The notes under the pieces: generated by a model
The model's database searches: none
Told to the model about the DNA's origin: nothing
What the model saw: the letters and a program-made list of their open reading frames with translations, nothing else
Position numbers and translations under genes: made by a program
Assembly (NCBI GenBank): GCA_900299115.1
Contig: OMIO01000070.1
Coordinates: forward strand, 1 to 35,285
Reading direction: 5' to 3'
DNA length: 35,285 nucleotides
From: Methylocystaceae bacterium
GTDB taxonomy: Bacteria > Pseudomonadota > Alphaproteobacteria > Rhizobiales > Beijerinckiaceae
Shown: piece by piece, positions 1 through 9,713 of the stretch
How the letters are laid out: each line of letters begins with the position of its first letter
Position numbering within the stretch: the first letter of the stretch is position 1

Positions 1-329
1 ATGTAGGGGAGCTTCGTGAAGACGATGAGAATATAGATGTTGATATCTATGTATTTCTAAAATAAATCTAATCAAAGTTTTGTTATTTATGTTTTCTTTC
101 ACCAGACGACTTTCTTCTTCTTGTAATAAGTCATTATGGTCACTCATTTATTGGAGCTTGTAGTTCAGGATCATATCAAAATTCTTATTTAATAAAATTT
201 ATTTTGAATAGATGTCAAAAAACAAGGTTAATTAGATTGTGAAATAGGTGCAAGGGGCTCGAAAGAGACATAAAGTGCAAATGAGAGTTTTTATTCAATC
301 TCAAAACTGTGAACTAGTTGATTTTTTTG
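1..329. other. AT-rich intergenic region downstream of carA
   Basis: Apart from the possible gene tail at 3-65, I see no convincing gene on either strand, no tRNA-like cloverleaf and no strong GC-rich hairpin followed by a T-run. The region is rich in A and T runs. carA ends at 330 on the minus strand, so a carA terminator should lie here, but none is obvious. Confidence 0.5.
3..65 (+). CDS. possible C-terminal tail of a plus-strand gene cut by the window edge
   Basis: Frame 3 is open from the first base to a TAA at 63-65. It encodes about 20 residues rich in Asp and Glu, ending DVDIYVFLK. No start codon is needed if the gene began upstream of the window. The stretch is too short to identify and could be chance open frame in AT-rich DNA. 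If real, the gene would run towards carA, whose stop lies at 330. Confidence 0.2.
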   Translation, partial: VGELREDDENIDVDIYVFLK

Positions 330-1520
330 TTAAGCAGCCTTGGATTTTTGCATCAGATCTATGAAGCGTGCAAAAAGATAATGGCTGTCCTGAGGGCCTG
401 GCGAGGCTTCAGGATGATGTTGTACTGAGAATGCTGGGCGGTCAGTTAGGGCTATGCCACAATTAGAGCCGTCAAAAAGCGAGCGATGGGTCTCAACGGC
501 ATTTTCAGGCAAGCTATCACGTTCAACCGAAAAGCCATGGTTCATAGAGACAATTTCTACTTTGCCCGTGATAAAATCCTTAACCGGGTGATTTGCCCCA
601 TGATGGCCTTGTGGCATTTTCTTGGTTTTTGCTCCTACAGCAAGCGCCATTATCTGATGGCCTAAACAAATACCAAATGTCGGGATTTTTGCCGCCAGTA
701 AATCCCGTATGACTGGTGCTGCATATTTTCCAGTTTCAGCGGGATCCCCAGGGCCATTGGACAGGAAGACGCCGTCCGGAGCTAATGCAAGGATTTCAGA
801 GCTAACCGTGGTTGCTGGAACGACAATTACCTCACAGCCGTGTTCTGCGAGCAACCGAAGAATATTACGCTTAATACCGTAATCGATAGCGACAACACGA
901 TATTTTGCCTTTTCTTGCTGGGAACCATACCCTTTGCCAAGTCGCCAAAGCGTTTCATTCCAATGGTAATTTTTCTTTGTTCCCACGGTTGGAACGAGAT
1001 CCGCTCCATCAATGCCTGACCAATTTTTTGCCTTATCGCGTAACGCCGTGAAGTCAAATTTTCCTTGAGGCGAGTGAGCAATAACAGCGTTTTGCATTCC
1101 TTTCTCACGAATGAGCGTTGTTAACGCGCGCGTATCAATGCCGCTGAGCGCAATAATGCCATGTTTAACCAGCCACTCGGTAAATTTAATTTGTGACCTA
1201 AAATTAGAGGGTTCCGTAACAGGCGCGCCAAAGATTGCCCCAACGGCTCCGGCGCTTTGCTCTAGGTCAACTGTTTCAATATCTTCATTATTTGTGCCCA
1301 CATTTCCGATGTGAGGAAAGGTGAAGGTAACTATCTGGCCCGCATAAGAAGGATCGGTTAGTATTTCTTGGTAGCCAGTCATCGCTGTATTAAAACAGAC
1401 TTCGCCGACCGACTCGCCAACAGCGCCTAGCCCGTAACCTTGGATAATTTCACCGCTACCTAATACTAATACTCCAGTATAGGAAGGGGTGCGCCAGCCT
1501 CTGGCTTGATCGATGGTCAT
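330..1520 (-). CDS. carA: carbamoyl-phosphate synthase small (glutaminase) subunit
   Basis: CarA hydrolyses glutamine and passes ammonia to CarB, which makes carbamoyl phosphate for arginine and pyrimidine synthesis. The 396-residue length fits the family. The N-terminal half is the CarA-specific domain (FNTAMTGYQEILTDPSY at about 43-59). The C-terminal half is a class I glutamine amidotransferase with GICLGHQ at 283-289, where Cys285 is the nucleophile, and QHHPEASPGP at 367-376, which supplies the catalytic His369 and Glu371. A complete triad implies an active enzyme. carB is not in the window; it may lie elsewhere, as is common in alphaproteobacteria. The ATG at 1520 is 61 bases from the divergent YqeY-like gene, so the two promoters must share that short gap. 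Confidence 0.96.
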   Translation of the reverse strand: MTIDQARGWRTPSYTGVLVLGSGEIIQGYGLGAVGESVGEVCFNTAMTGYQEILTDPSYAGQIVTFTFPHIGNVGTNNEDIETVDLEQSAGAVGAIFGAPVTEPSNFRSQIKFTEWLVKHGIIALSGIDTRALTTLIREKGMQNAVIAHSPQGKFDFTALRDKAKNWSGIDGADLVPTVGTKKNYHWNETLWRLGKGYGSQQEKAKYRVVAIDYGIKRNILRLLAEHGCEVIVVPATTVSSEILALAPDGVFLSNGPGDPAETGKYAAPVIRDLLAAKIPTFGICLGHQIMALAVGAKTKKMPQGHHGANHPVKDFITGKVEIVSMNHGFSVERDSLPENAVETHRSLFDGSNCGIALTDRPAFSVQHHPEASPGPQDSHYLFARFIDLMQKSKAA

Positions 1521-1581
1521 ATTCCGCTCTATTTCCTTGGTAACATCGATTTAGTCTATCAGAACCAGAAATGGAAATACT

Positions 1582-2031
1582 ATGCGAGATAAAATTACAC
1601 AGGATTTAAAAGTAGCCATGAAAGCGGGCGAACGGGCAAAGGTTGACGCGTTAAGGCTCATCAACGCGGCCCTTAAAGATAAGGATATTGAGGCGCGCGG
1701 CGCGGGTAAAACCTTGTCTGAAGAGGACATTTTAGCTCTTTTGCAAAAAATGATTAAAAGTAGACAGGAGTCTGTGGACATATATGAGAAGGCGCAGCGC
1801 CAAGAACTTGCCGATAAGGAGAAAGGCGAGATCGCCGTGATATCGGCTTATTTGCCCAGGCAATTATCGGAGGATGAGATCGCAGAGGCTGTAAAAAAGG
1901 CAATTTCAGATGTTGGGGCAGTAGCGATTAGAGATATGGGTAAAGTCATCGCTGTCTTGAAGAGCAAATACACTGGACAAATGGATTTTGCCAAGGCCAG
2001 TTCAGCAGTCAAGTCGGCGTTGGGTGGCTGA
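1582..2031 (+). CDS. GatB/YqeY-domain protein
   Basis: This 149-residue protein matches the YqeY family, a stand-alone relative of the C-terminal tRNA-binding tail of GatB in the Asp/Glu-tRNA amidotransferase. Family features are the N-terminal RDKITQDLKVAMKAGE helix, the LRLINAALKDKDIEARG segment and the AYLPRQLSEDEI stretch before the second helical bundle. The molecular role of free-standing YqeY is not well established; a tRNA-related function is inferred only from the GatB homology. carA divergent from yqeY is an arrangement I recall from other alphaproteobacteria, where dnaG and rpoD often follow. Here about 290 bases without a gene and an unrelated minus-strand unit follow instead. Confidence 0.92.
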   Translation: MRDKITQDLKVAMKAGERAKVDALRLINAALKDKDIEARGAGKTLSEEDILALLQKMIKSRQESVDIYEKAQRQELADKEKGEIAVISAYLPRQLSEDEIAEAVKKAISDVGAVAIRDMGKVIAVLKSKYTGQMDFAKASSAVKSALGG

Positions 2032-2319
2032 TCCCTATGGTTATAACTTCAGCGTGACTGGGAGCGTTAGCATGCAGCCTTTGGCGCTGTTTAAATTCAT
2101 ATTTGCTTACTATTTTAGGCATAGCTCTAAACAAAGCCTGTAGTATATATAATGGTGGTTTGCTGTAGTGAGGCGCATTGGCAACTGAGTTCTCGGTAAT
2201 GCATTAATGACGTTCAATAAAGATTCGCGACTAGCCTCAACAACATATTGAGATGTAATGGACCTTAAATTTTTTTAAATATTAATGCCTTTGAATGACC
2301 TAACTTATTATTTTAAAGA

Positions 2320-3126
2320 CTAATTCCAAAATTCAAAAAAATGATTAGGTGGTCCGCGACCCTGGGTAAGTTTGAGACCGTCGGCGGCGCAGAGCGCAGA
2401 GCTGAGCCAATGCTTTGCTAAATTAATTGCATCCGCTAATTCCGCGCCTTTTGCTAAGTGGCATGCGATAGCTGACGATAAGGCGCAACCTGTGCCATGT
2501 GTATGTCGCGTATTGACTCTTTCTCCGATAAAATTTTGTGTTTTACCCTTTTCGATCAACACATCAACCGGGGGGCCAGAGAGATCTCCGCCAGTAACCA
2601 ATACAGCCTTTGCTCCATAGTTAAGTAATATCTTGCCTTGTACAACCATTTCTTCAGTTGTTTTAGCAAGCGGTGTTTTAGTAAGGACGCTAGCCTCATA
2701 AATATTTGGCGTCACGATACGGGATAGAGGAATAAGGGAGTCTATCAATGCATTTTCTAATCCTGTACTTGACAGGCTGATGCCTTGAGTTGGAGTTAAG
2801 ACTGGATCGAGTACTAAATCGTAAGGATAATTTTTTAGTGATTGTTTTATAGCGAGTGCATTGTCGATAGTGCCGATCATTCCAATTTTTATACAATTTG
2901 GGACGAGATCATTCAGAAGAGCGGAAATTTGTGCGGCGACTAAGTTTGCCTCTAGTGGCGTATACTTTAATACGCCAGTAGTATTTTGAACCGTGATAGC
3001 CGTAACCACAGCCATACCATAGCATTCATGAGCTGAAAATGTTTTGAGATCTCCTTGTAATCCTGCTCCTCCGGATGGATCAGATCCAGCGATCGATAGG
3101 AGAATTGGTATTTGATTGTATGTCAT
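2320..3126 (-). CDS. thiD: hydroxymethylpyrimidine/phosphomethylpyrimidine kinase
   Basis: ThiD phosphorylates hydroxymethylpyrimidine twice to give HMP-PP for thiamine synthesis. It is a ribokinase-fold enzyme. The 268-residue protein opens with SIAGSDPSGGAGLQGDLKTF (about 11-30), the pyrimidine-binding signature. It has the VLDPVL segment in the middle and the ribokinase-type anion hole and catalytic Asp region TRHTHGTGCALSSAIA in the C-terminal third. The ATG at 3126 begins 3 bases after the stop of the WD40 gene, so it is the last gene of a GST-queG-WD40-thiD unit. No other thi gene or TPP riboswitch is visible nearby, so this copy may serve pyrimidine salvage or be a dispersed biosynthetic gene. 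Confidence 0.94.
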   Translation of the reverse strand: MTYNQIPILLSIAGSDPSGGAGLQGDLKTFSAHECYGMAVVTAITVQNTTGVLKYTPLEANLVAAQISALLNDLVPNCIKIGMIGTIDNALAIKQSLKNYPYDLVLDPVLTPTQGISLSSTGLENALIDSLIPLSRIVTPNIYEASVLTKTPLAKTTEEMVVQGKILLNYGAKAVLVTGGDLSGPPVDVLIEKGKTQNFIGERVNTRHTHGTGCALSSAIACHLAKGAELADAINLAKHWLSSALCAADGLKLTQGRGPPNHFFEFWN

Positions 3127-3129
3127 TTA

Positions 3130-4134
3130 TCAGGCGCTCGGTAAGGTTAGTGTGCCGCCTTCGCCATTCTCTGCCCCAAAACAAAGACGAGAACCTTGTT
3201 TGTTCCAATTAATTGCATTGATGCGACTAGCTTTTGTTCTTTCTGATGGATGACGGACTAATATTTCGGAAGCATCTGACAAGCGAGTGAGAATTATCAT
3301 ACCATCTTCATATCCGATGGCGACAACCGGCGCATTGGGGTGAAAGGCTACGCAAGTGACCGGAATTTCAGGCCGGAGACCGCACTCGCGTGGCGTTTGC
3401 CCCATAGGGCCATCTTTGGCGATAAATGGCCATACGATGCAAGCGTCTGCACCTGAGGTTGCTAACCATTTACCATCATGCGACCAGGAAAAGCTGCGTG
3501 TTTTACCTGGATAGCCTGCCATCCTCATATTTTTATTGTCAATCAATCGCCAGCCGTGAAGCGTATTTTCCTGCATGGAAGTTATAACAAACCGTGCATC
3601 TGGTGATATTGTTATATCTAGGTGTGAGCCGTTCCATCGTAACAGCTCAGGTTTGCTGGCATTGGGGAACCAAAGCGTAGCGCCGTTGTAATGGGCAATA
3701 GCTAGCCGGTAGCCTTTAGGAAAGAATTTAAGGCCGCGTGAGCTTGAATTTAAACTAAGCGATTTTGTCTCACCTTTCATAGAAAGTGCGTATATGCTCT
3801 GTCCAGCTGACCAAGCAATCGCTCCTTCCTGAATTGCTACTGCATCTATCCATTTAGATGTTTCACGTGCAACGATTTCACAAGCTCCATTGGTATGAGT
3901 TACGACTACGCAGCCATCATCTCCGCCGGTCACGAGGCGATTTTCATCAAAGGCAGCGCATAGTATGATCCCATCTTCATGGGCTTTTACAATTTGACTA
4001 TTTTCGGCTCGACTAAAAAAAATATAACCATTAGCCATTACAAAAATTGAGATATCAGCCAGAAAGCCTGTTGAGACAATTGAATCCTCTAGAGAGATTG
4101 GCTGAACCGAGGCTATTAATGAATTGTTAGTCAC
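3130..4134 (-). CDS. WD40-repeat (beta-propeller) protein
   Basis: This 334-residue protein is built of WD40-like blades. Examples are GGDDGCVVVTHTNG near residue 71, FSWSHDGKWLATSGADACIVW near 225 and VAFHPNAPVVAIGYEDGMIIL near 263. They suggest a single seven-bladed propeller filling the protein. No signal peptide or catalytic domain is seen, so it is probably a cytoplasmic scaffold with no assigned partner. Similar stand-alone WD40 proteins are, as far as I recall, conserved in Hyphomicrobiales. It starts with GTG at 4134, sharing the GTGA overlap with the queG stop, and ends 3 bases before thiD. It is therefore probably translationally coupled to queG. Confidence 0.85.
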   Translation of the reverse strand: MTNNSLIASVQPISLEDSIVSTGFLADISIFVMANGYIFFSRAENSQIVKAHEDGIILCAAFDENRLVTGGDDGCVVVTHTNGACEIVARETSKWIDAVAIQEGAIAWSAGQSIYALSMKGETKSLSLNSSSRGLKFFPKGYRLAIAHYNGATLWFPNASKPELLRWNGSHLDITISPDARFVITSMQENTLHGWRLIDNKNMRMAGYPGKTRSFSWSHDGKWLATSGADACIVWPFIAKDGPMGQTPRECGLRPEIPVTCVAFHPNAPVVAIGYEDGMIILTRLSDASEILVRHPSERTKASRINAINWNKQGSRLCFGAENGEGGTLTLPSA

Positions 4135-5414
4135 GCATTATCTTTCATATTGGATGGGAAAAATTCGTCTAAGCAGCCCAGTGCTTGTGCCCATTCTAAT
4201 CTGACGTTAGCGTCGTATTCATTTTGGATGAGAGGGGCGCTTAGAGTGACGAGGCGCTCTAGATTAACTTGTCCCATTGCCCAAATCGCAGCTCCGCGTA
4301 TTAGTGGGTTTGTGTCTGTAAGTCGTCGCTCGATTAAAGAAGAAAATTCAGTCTTCTCCGAGTTCCCTATGGCTATTAAGACATTGCGAAGAAATCTTGT
4401 ATGTCCAATTCGTTTAATCGGAGATCCGGAGAAAAAGCTTCTAAACGCAGTTTCGTCTAATTTTACAAGCTCGTCTAGAGGCGGCGCTGTGAGGTCAGGA
4501 CGCGCTTTGAGTTTTAGTTCGCTTGTAGTCTGGGCAAATTTATTCCAGGGACAGACTGCAAGGCAGTCATCACATCCATAAATGCGATTTCCAATTGCAT
4601 TTCGTAATTCAAAAGGGATAGAGCCTTTTAGCTCTATTGTTAGGTAAGAGATGCATCTACGCGCATCGAGCCAATATGGCTTTATAAAAGCCTGCGTTGG
4701 ACAAGCATCTAGACACTGGGTACATTGACCGCAATGATCTATCTCTGGATCATCGATAATAAGTTCTAGGTCGGTTAGAATTGCACCAAGAAACAGCCAG
4801 GAACCGAAGTCGCGCGAAACCAGATTGGTATGTTTTCCTTGCCATCCAATCCCAGCCGCCTGCGCTAAGGGCTTCTCCATCAAAGGCGCGGTATCAACAA
4901 ATACTTTAATATGATTGGGGCCTACATTCTTAGTTAAGAAACTTGCAAGTTCTTTGAGTCGTCCTTTAAGGACATTGTGGTAGTCTCGGTGTCTGGCGTA
5001 GACGGAGATCGTTCCAATTTCTTTTTTTGCTATTGTTACGAGTGGATCCGTCTCAGGCCCATAATTCATACCAAGCATGACAATTGTTTTTGCATCAGGC
5101 CACAAGTGGCGTGGGTCGGCCCGTCGCTCGGCGCTATCCGCTAGCCAAGTCATCTCTCCATGTGCGCCAGACGCAATCCAAGCATCTAGTTTCTTTTCAA
5201 TTCCTACTGGCGGCTCTGCTGAGGTGACACGGCAGAGATTAAATCCTAGCTTTTGCGCTTTTGAATGAAGCTGCTGTGTGAGTTTTAGAAGTCTATTTCG
5301 GTGTAGATTGGCGCTGGGCTCATTCCTGTGGCTCGATCGGTTAGAAGGGAGCGAAACGCCGGTCGTGACTTGATCCTTTGATACCAGATTTTCGTGGCTT
5401 CGTTTTCGTCCCAT
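4131..5414 (-). CDS. queG: epoxyqueuosine reductase
   Basis: QueG reduces epoxyqueuosine to queuosine in tRNA using cobalamin and two [4Fe-4S] clusters. Visible features in the 427-residue frame are VDTAPLMEKPLA (173-184, with the catalytic-type Asp174), the first cluster motif CGQCTQCLDACP (Cys228, 231, 234, 238) and the second near GCDDCLAVCPW (Cys281, 284, 288 plus Cys254). A HEAT-like tail begins near residue 330. The only ATG is at 5414, which puts the first 43 codons inside the end of the GST gene. No ATG, GTG or TTG occurs between there and the region where family homology should begin (about residue 41). The start is therefore uncertain, and either a long overlap or a rare start codon is implied. 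It overlaps the following WD40 gene by 4 bases. Confidence 0.94.
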   Translation of the reverse strand: MGRKRSHENLVSKDQVTTGVSLPSNRSSHRNEPSANLHRNRLLKLTQQLHSKAQKLGFNLCRVTSAEPPVGIEKKLDAWIASGAHGEMTWLADSAERRADPRHLWPDAKTIVMLGMNYGPETDPLVTIAKKEIGTISVYARHRDYHNVLKGRLKELASFLTKNVGPNHIKVFVDTAPLMEKPLAQAAGIGWQGKHTNLVSRDFGSWLFLGAILTDLELIIDDPEIDHCGQCTQCLDACPTQAFIKPYWLDARRCISYLTIELKGSIPFELRNAIGNRIYGCDDCLAVCPWNKFAQTTSELKLKARPDLTAPPLDELVKLDETAFRSFFSGSPIKRIGHTRFLRNVLIAIGNSEKTEFSSLIERRLTDTNPLIRGAAIWAMGQVNLERLVTLSAPLIQNEYDANVRLEWAQALGCLDEFFPSNMKDNA

Positions 5415-5968
5415 GGCGCGTCGCCCATATAGTCAGCGCAGGATAGCTGCGCTGCTGCAGCAAAATCTGCATAAGTTAAGCGATCCCCAGCCAGCCAGCT
5501 TCGCATACTTGTTAAGTAGCCGATATACTGCATGTGGGGGCGAATATTGGCGCGGGCAATACGCACTAAATCCATATCTGGAGGACCGCTTTGAGTGCTA
5601 TAGCGCTTGTATATTTTTTCTTTAACGAGCCATCCGGTAACTTCGTCAAAGAATTTAATATTAAACCAGTCAATGAGTCGACGTGTTTCGATCCGCATCA
5701 GTTTTTCTTGGGGCAGAAGTCGACGGCTAGGGTATGAGGATCCATAATTTTCGTCGATGTATTCTGCAATTGTTGCGGCTCCGGGGACAACGCTGCCGTC
5801 ATCATCAACAAAGACGGGCGTCCGACCTCCAGGATCTAATGCTAAAAATGCGCTACGGCGATCGTTAACACGCTCCTCGATTAGTTCGACCGTTATGTTA
5901 TATTCGTTGAGTATAAGTCGAATAAAGCGTGAATGAGGACAAAGAGGAAAGTGATATAGCGTTGGCAT
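5285..5968 (-). CDS. glutathione S-transferase family protein
   Basis: The 227-residue protein has an N-terminal thioredoxin-fold domain with a CPHSRFIR active-site-like motif at 9-16 and the glutathione-binding PVFVDDDGSVVPGAATIAEY region. A helical GST C-terminal domain follows, with the LTYADFAAAAQLS signature. It is probably a cytoplasmic thiol transferase; the substrate is unknown. The C-terminal tail ending APIYTEIDF resembles the ends of GSTs found beside queG in other rhizobial-type genomes (from memory). It is the first gene of the unit leading into queG, whose reading frame overlaps its last 130 bases. A 5969-6074 gap separates it from the divergent SIMPL gene. Confidence 0.88.
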   Translation of the reverse strand: MPTLYHFPLCPHSRFIRLILNEYNITVELIEERVNDRRSAFLALDPGGRTPVFVDDDGSVVPGAATIAEYIDENYGSSYPSRRLLPQEKLMRIETRRLIDWFNIKFFDEVTGWLVKEKIYKRYSTQSGPPDMDLVRIARANIRPHMQYIGYLTSMRSWLAGDRLTYADFAAAAQLSCADYMGDAPWDENEATKIWYQRIKSRPAFRSLLTDRATGMSPAPIYTEIDF

Positions 5969-6074
5969 GTGTAATGGTCGTTATCTAAGCGGTAAGAGGA
6001 TTGGGCGTGGCAGCAATAAAACAGATTGATGTCAGCCTGAATAGCCGCGCCAAGCATAGTTGAGAAGATATGAC

Positions 6075-6794
6075 ATGATTCGATTATTCCTCGTACTTCC
6101 TTTCCTATTTATTTGGTGCGACGGGTGTCATGCAGAACCGCTCCGCGATAGTGCCCCGAGCCTAACCATTATGGGCGAAGCAGTTGAAGAGCTCGCTCCT
6201 GACATGGCGATACTTCGCTTCGGCGTAGTGAGCGAGGGATCAACAGCCGAAGGGGCCGCCTTGGACAGCGCTCGGATCGGCGAGGGGGTGATCCGGGAGC
6301 TTGAGGTGATCGGTGTCAATAAGGCCGATATTCAAACGGAAGGCTTCAAACTTACGCCTATCTCAATTCAGGATCATGACCCCAAGAGCAAAGGGGGGAT
6401 TGATAGGAAAATTTACAGGCTGACGAATGAGTTATCTGTTCGGTTGCGGAGCGTGCAACAAGCAGGGGAAATAGTTCGAAAACTAGTTGATAGAGGCGTC
6501 AATAGTTTTCAAGGCGTATTTTATGAATATTCGAATTCAGCTGAAAAACTTGATACTTTACGCGCTGCAGCGGTAAGAGACGCGTATCGCCAAGCAGAGG
6601 TTTACGCCTCGGCGGCGGGGCTTAGGCTTGGAAGAATATTGGAAATGAAGCCGGTTCAGAATAATCTCATGCAATCGAGCTTCATGGACGCAAAGGCAGC
6701 TTCCCCCTTTCCTGATAGCAACTCTATCCCTCTTTCAGCTGGGCGGCAGCGTATTCGCATTCAAATTTTGATTGTTTGGGCTTTGGCCCATTAA
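6075..6794 (+). CDS. secreted SIMPL (DUF541) domain protein
   Basis: From the ATG at 6075 the protein is 239 residues. It starts with a clear signal peptide (MIRLFLVLPFLFIW, cleavage likely after CHA near residue 20). The mature part has the SIMPL pattern: SLTIMGEAVEELAPDMAILRFGVVSEG, a KADIQTEGFKLTPI segment and a paired DAYRQAEVYASAAGLRLGRI helix near the end. Family members are periplasmic or exported proteins linked to stress or outer-membrane functions; the exact role is unknown. A TTG at 6060 would add five residues, but the ATG is preferred because AGAAGA lies about 7 bases before it and it gives a cleaner signal peptide. The gene converges on queF. Confidence 0.88.
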   Translation: MIRLFLVLPFLFIWCDGCHAEPLRDSAPSLTIMGEAVEELAPDMAILRFGVVSEGSTAEGAALDSARIGEGVIRELEVIGVNKADIQTEGFKLTPISIQDHDPKSKGGIDRKIYRLTNELSVRLRSVQQAGEIVRKLVDRGVNSFQGVFYEYSNSAEKLDTLRAAAVRDAYRQAEVYASAAGLRLGRILEMKPVQNNLMQSSFMDAKAASPFPDSNSIPLSAGRQRIRIQILIVWALAH

Positions 6795-6821
6795 CAGCTT
6801 TAAGCGCGCTTGAAAGGGCTG
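6795..6821. terminator. imperfect hairpin between convergent SIMPL and queF genes
   Basis: CAGC, TTT and AAGC on the left pair with GCTT, AAA and GCTG on the right around a GC-rich centre, with small bulges. The core AAGCGCGCTT (6802-6811) is a perfect palindrome. It lies between two stop codons, as expected for a bidirectional terminator, but no T-run follows on either side. Transcription may end here with Rho or not at all. Confidence 0.3.
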
Positions 6822-6827
6822 GGAATT

Positions 6828-7289
6828 CTATCCTCGTCCTCTATAAGCTGGCACCCCTTGATCTGGAAGCCACAGCCCCTGTGGCGGAGTTGCGGTCTGC
6901 CAAAACACGTCGATTGGCATGCCGCCGCGCGGATACCAATAGCCCCCGATACGCAGCCACCTTGGTTTCATTGCTGCGATAAGCTCATGGGCGATGCGCA
7001 GTGTGCAGTCCTCATGAAATGCGCCATGATTCCGATAGCTGCCTAGATACAGTTTTAAGGATTTGGATTCAATAATGCAGTCTGCGGGACAATAATCGAT
7101 TACTAGATGCGCAAAGTCCGGCTGCCCGGTAACGGGACAAAGGGACGTGAATTCAGGCGCAGTAAAGCGCACAAGATAAATTGTATCCTTGTAGGGATTT
7201 GTTACAAGATCAAGCTCCGCCTCGTCTGGCGAGTTCGGCAGAGCCACAATACGTCCTAGGAGTTCTGGTCCGTCATGTTTTTTTGTCAT
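6828..7289 (-). CDS. queF: NADPH-dependent preQ0 reductase (7-cyano-7-deazaguanine reductase)
   Basis: QueF reduces the nitrile of preQ0 to the amine of preQ1 in queuosine synthesis. The 153-residue length fits the short, unimodular (type I) form. [13 protein letters not shown] (47-59) carries the nucleophilic Cys51 and the acid Asp58. ESKSLKLYL (74-82) and RNHGAFHED (86-94) form the substrate-binding and NADPH-binding signatures. All expected catalytic residues are present. It is separate from the queG unit but only about 1.4 kb away, and no queC, queD or queE is visible here. The start at 7289 is an ATG. Confidence 0.96.
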   Translation of the reverse strand: MTKKHDGPELLGRIVALPNSPDEAELDLVTNPYKDTIYLVRFTAPEFTSLCPVTGQPDFAHLVIDYCPADCIIESKSLKLYLGSYRNHGAFHEDCTLRIAHELIAAMKPRWLRIGGYWYPRGGMPIDVFWQTATPPQGLWLPDQGVPAYRGRG

Positions 7290-7340
7290 AATCTTAAAAG
7301 AAGCTTTCCTTTCGCTACGTCAAGACAGAAAAGAGATATG

Positions 7341-8123
7341 TTAGGGGTCTCGATCATCTGGGCATTCGCCAGCGCGTAGCATAATGGGATGAGCGTTGAT
7401 CCATCCAGACAAAAATCTATTCTCAGCTTTGCCTAGAGCGGCAAGCATTTCTAAGCGTATAATTTCTAGCCATTTCTGACGTCGATCAAGAGTGTTCAAT
7501 TCTGCTGGAACGCCTAGATCTATTGCTTTGACGGCGAATTGGTAAGGTAGTGTATGCCAGAAAGCGACACCGCCGCCACCAAGCATAGCGGTGGTGTCTG
7601 CTTCAGGAATTTTTGCCAATTTTTCTTGATCCTCTAGCGTCACAGGCTCCGATTTGCCGTTTGGCGTAACATTAATTTCTACGCCATTACGGATAAAACT
7701 ATTTAGCATTGCCCCGTTCTTTTCTGTGATTACGTTGCCCCCCACCACAAAAACGTTTCCCGATTTCACCGCGCCGCACCGCAGGACACGATCAAAGCAA
7801 GCAGCCACGCCCGCCATCTGTGCGGCGCAGCTAGTTTCAATCCATTTCGCCATTGTTTCTGCTTTTACTTCGAGAACATAAGCAAGCCCAGTCGCATTTC
7901 CGTGTTGATACTCACATCTTTGGATCGTGTTCGCGGACCAGCCTAGAAAAGTCTCAGCAACGGGGGTGCACGCACCTTGACGGATTGATGATTGTTCAAG
8001 ATTGAGCCGCACCGCCTCAGTGTGCTCTGGTGTTTGTGCGTATGCACAGTCGATTGCCCCAAGCAGGATGAGGCACAAAAGTCGCCTTGCGACAGAGCGG
8101 AATGCCTCCTCACCATACGTCAT
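7341..8123 (-). CDS. secreted protein of unknown function
   Basis: I do not recognise a family. The 260-residue product begins with a short hydrophilic lead, then a hydrophobic segment (LLCLILLGAIDCAYA) and likely cleavage near AYAQ, so it should be exported. The mature part has six cysteines (in ACTP, RCEY, SCAA, ACFD, RCGA and ECPD), an even number compatible with disulfide bonds in the periplasm. A short glycine-rich stretch (MLGGGGVAF) lies near the middle. The start is well supported: GGAGG lies 5 bases before the ATG at 8123. It is divergent from eno and 51 bases upstream of queF on the same strand, so the two could be cotranscribed, but no functional link is evident. Confidence 0.75.
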   Translation of the reverse strand: MTYGEEAFRSVARRLLCLILLGAIDCAYAQTPEHTEAVRLNLEQSSIRQGACTPVAETFLGWSANTIQRCEYQHGNATGLAYVLEVKAETMAKWIETSCAAQMAGVAACFDRVLRCGAVKSGNVFVVGGNVITEKNGAMLNSFIRNGVEINVTPNGKSEPVTLEDQEKLAKIPEADTTAMLGGGGVAFWHTLPYQFAVKAIDLGVPAELNTLDRRQKWLEIIRLEMLAALGKAENRFLSGWINAHPIMLRAGECPDDRDP

Positions 8124-8262
8124 TTCCGCCTCCTCTGCTCGGCATTCTAAACTCTCTGCACAGCTAATGGACTTGAGCGCGACGTCAACAGCGTCTGAAG
8201 GAGCGCCTGAACTCCTGGTCGGCGGGTCATTTTGAGAGATTAGTTACGAAAACATCTATTGA

Positions 8263-9627
<1,365 letters not shown>

Positions 9628-9666
9628 GGTCATCGCCGCTCTTTCGACGGTCGGCGTATCGGCGGT

Positions 9667-9692
9667 CGGCAGTCGAGTAGCGCTCGCTGCCG
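9667..9692 (+). terminator. stable hairpin between eno and valS
   Basis: CGGCAG (9667-9672) and CGAG (9674-9677) pair with CTCG (9683-9686) and CTGCCG (9687-9692). The result is a 10-bp stem with one bulged T and a five-base loop. It is followed by AAAGTTTG rather than a T-run, so it is not a classic intrinsic terminator. It could be an attenuating or mRNA-stabilising hairpin after eno. It lies only 21 bases before the valS start. Confidence 0.4.
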
Positions 9693-9713
9693 AAAGTTTG
9701 ATAATGCTATCTA

